From assembly GCA_030612495.1 (NCBI GenBank), contig JAUWNT010000117.1, positions 1-6,286 on the forward strand: a DNA stretch of 6,286 bases, written 5' to 3'. Every line of letters starts with the position of its first letter. Within the stretch, counting starts at the first letter, position 1. The notes under the pieces were generated by a model. It searched no databases and was not told the DNA's origin. It saw only the letters and a list, made by a program, of their open reading frames with translations. Both the position numbers and the translations under genes were made by a program. Positions 5,888-6,286 of the stretch are shown piece by piece. Source of the stretch: Candidatus Aminicenantota bacterium (GTDB lineage: Bacteria > Acidobacteriota > Aminicenantia > UBA2199).

Positions 5888-6286
5888 ATGTCTCAAATTC
5901 ACAAAAAATTTACAGATGATCAAGTAAAGGAGCTTTTCAAGAAGTACTTAAGCAAAAAGATTGAAAGAAAGTATATTCAAGTAATTCTTGGTATTAAGAG
6001 GAGAAGATTTTTTGAACTAATTAAGAGGTATAAAAAAGATAGTGAAAAGTTTACTGTTAAATATAAAAGAAGAGGAAGCAACAGGAAAATATCAAAAGAT
6101 ATTGAGGGTATTATTTTAAAAGAGTTATCCATAGATAAAGAGATTATAGATAATAAAAAAACACCCACAAAAACATATAACTACAGCTTCATTAAAAGAA
6201 GACTGGTAAATGAATATAATAAAACGGTGTCACTGCCGTCTATAATTAATAGAGCAAAAAAGAACGATTTTTATATCCCTAAAAAA
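5888..6286 (+). CDS. Transposase N-terminal part, helix-turn-helix, truncated by window edge
   Basis: There are 133 codons open from ATG to the window edge with no stop. The protein is very basic. Residues ~7-55 form a helix-turn-helix-like region ('KFTDDQVKELFKKYL', 'ERKYIQVILGIKRRRFFELIKRY'), and a second helical DNA-binding part follows ('YSFIKRRLVNEYNKTVSLPSIINRAKKNDFY', split around residues 98-130). This layout, with two HTH segments ahead of a DDE/RNase H-like catalytic core, fits the IS481/IS3/ISNCY group of transposases. I recall similar proteins as IS transposases, but the catalytic domain lies outside the window, so the family is uncertain. The start is supported by AGGAGG at 5874-5879. 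The gene points away from pal and belongs to the mobile element starting near 5619. No frameshift is seen in the visible part. Confidence 0.75.
   Translation, partial: MSQIHKKFTDDQVKELFKKYLSKKIERKYIQVILGIKRRRFFELIKRYKKDSEKFTVKYKRRGSNRKISKDIEGIILKELSIDKEIIDNKKTPTKTYNYSFIKRRLVNEYNKTVSLPSIINRAKKNDFYIPKK

Larger units (their letters stand above)
5619..6286 (+). mobile_element. Left part of an insertion sequence (IS481/ISNCY-like guess), right end outside window
   Basis: The region contains a rightward transposase-like gene preceded by end-type repeats and a structured leader. A plausible left terminus is the TGTCATTTAAAA beginning at 5619, since many DDE elements start with TG, and it leads directly into two near-identical 23-bp repeats. 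The opposite end, its inverted repeat and any target duplication are outside the window, so the exact boundary is an estimate. The element lies just upstream of the pal promoter and is transcribed away from it. Confidence 0.6.

Noticed and set aside
5621..5919. Open frames on both strands (5621-5845 minus, 5671-5919 plus) across the insertion sequence leader
   Set aside because: They translate through the repeats and hairpins, lack ribosome-binding sites, and the plus one overlaps the transposase start in another frame. The region is better read as non-coding leader.
5977..6168. Minus-strand open frame of 63 codons, hydrophobic
   Set aside because: It is antisense to the transposase; its hydrophobicity is the mirror of Lys-rich codons.

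Overview
The window reads as chromosomal DNA from a low-GC (roughly 70% AT by eye), Gram-negative, two-membraned bacterium. The evidence is a Pal lipoprotein and a CpoB/YbgF-type protein, both of the Tol-Pal cell-envelope system, beside exported proteins and an MglA-like small GTPase. The mix suggests a deltaproteobacterium-like, Deferribacteres-like or similar lineage. That placement is inference, because no rRNA or other strong taxonomic marker is present. Layout: positions 1-5602 hold one tightly packed, leftward (minus-strand) gene cluster. From its promoter it runs pal (5552-5013), cpoB/ybgF (4986-4204), ssb (4200-3706), an MglA-like GTPase with a long acidic tail (3703-2615), an exported protein of unknown function (2613-1267), and an extracellular solute-binding protein (SBP_bac_5-like) that starts at 1274 and runs off the left edge. 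After pal-cpoB (26 nt gap) the junctions are 3 nt, 2 nt, 1 nt and an 8-nt overlap. No terminator or internal promoter is evident, so this is very probably one operon. A near-consensus sigma-70-type promoter (TTGACA, 17 bp, TATAAA) lies upstream of pal at 5574-5602. From about 5619 to the right edge lies the left part of an insertion sequence facing the other way. It has a putative terminus, two 23-bp near-identical repeats 33 bp apart, a leader of about 210 bp rich in hairpins and GTGGRAA heptamers, and the first 133 codons of a helix-turn-helix transposase (5888 to the end). How the genes may work together: Pal and CpoB act in outer-membrane and peptidoglycan maintenance during constriction. 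SSB is a replication and repair protein that is out of place functionally. The GTPase, the exported unknown and the solute-binding protein could form a further envelope, polarity or sensing module, but nothing in the sequence proves that. The two most interesting items are this unusual gene combination and the structured leader of the insertion sequence.
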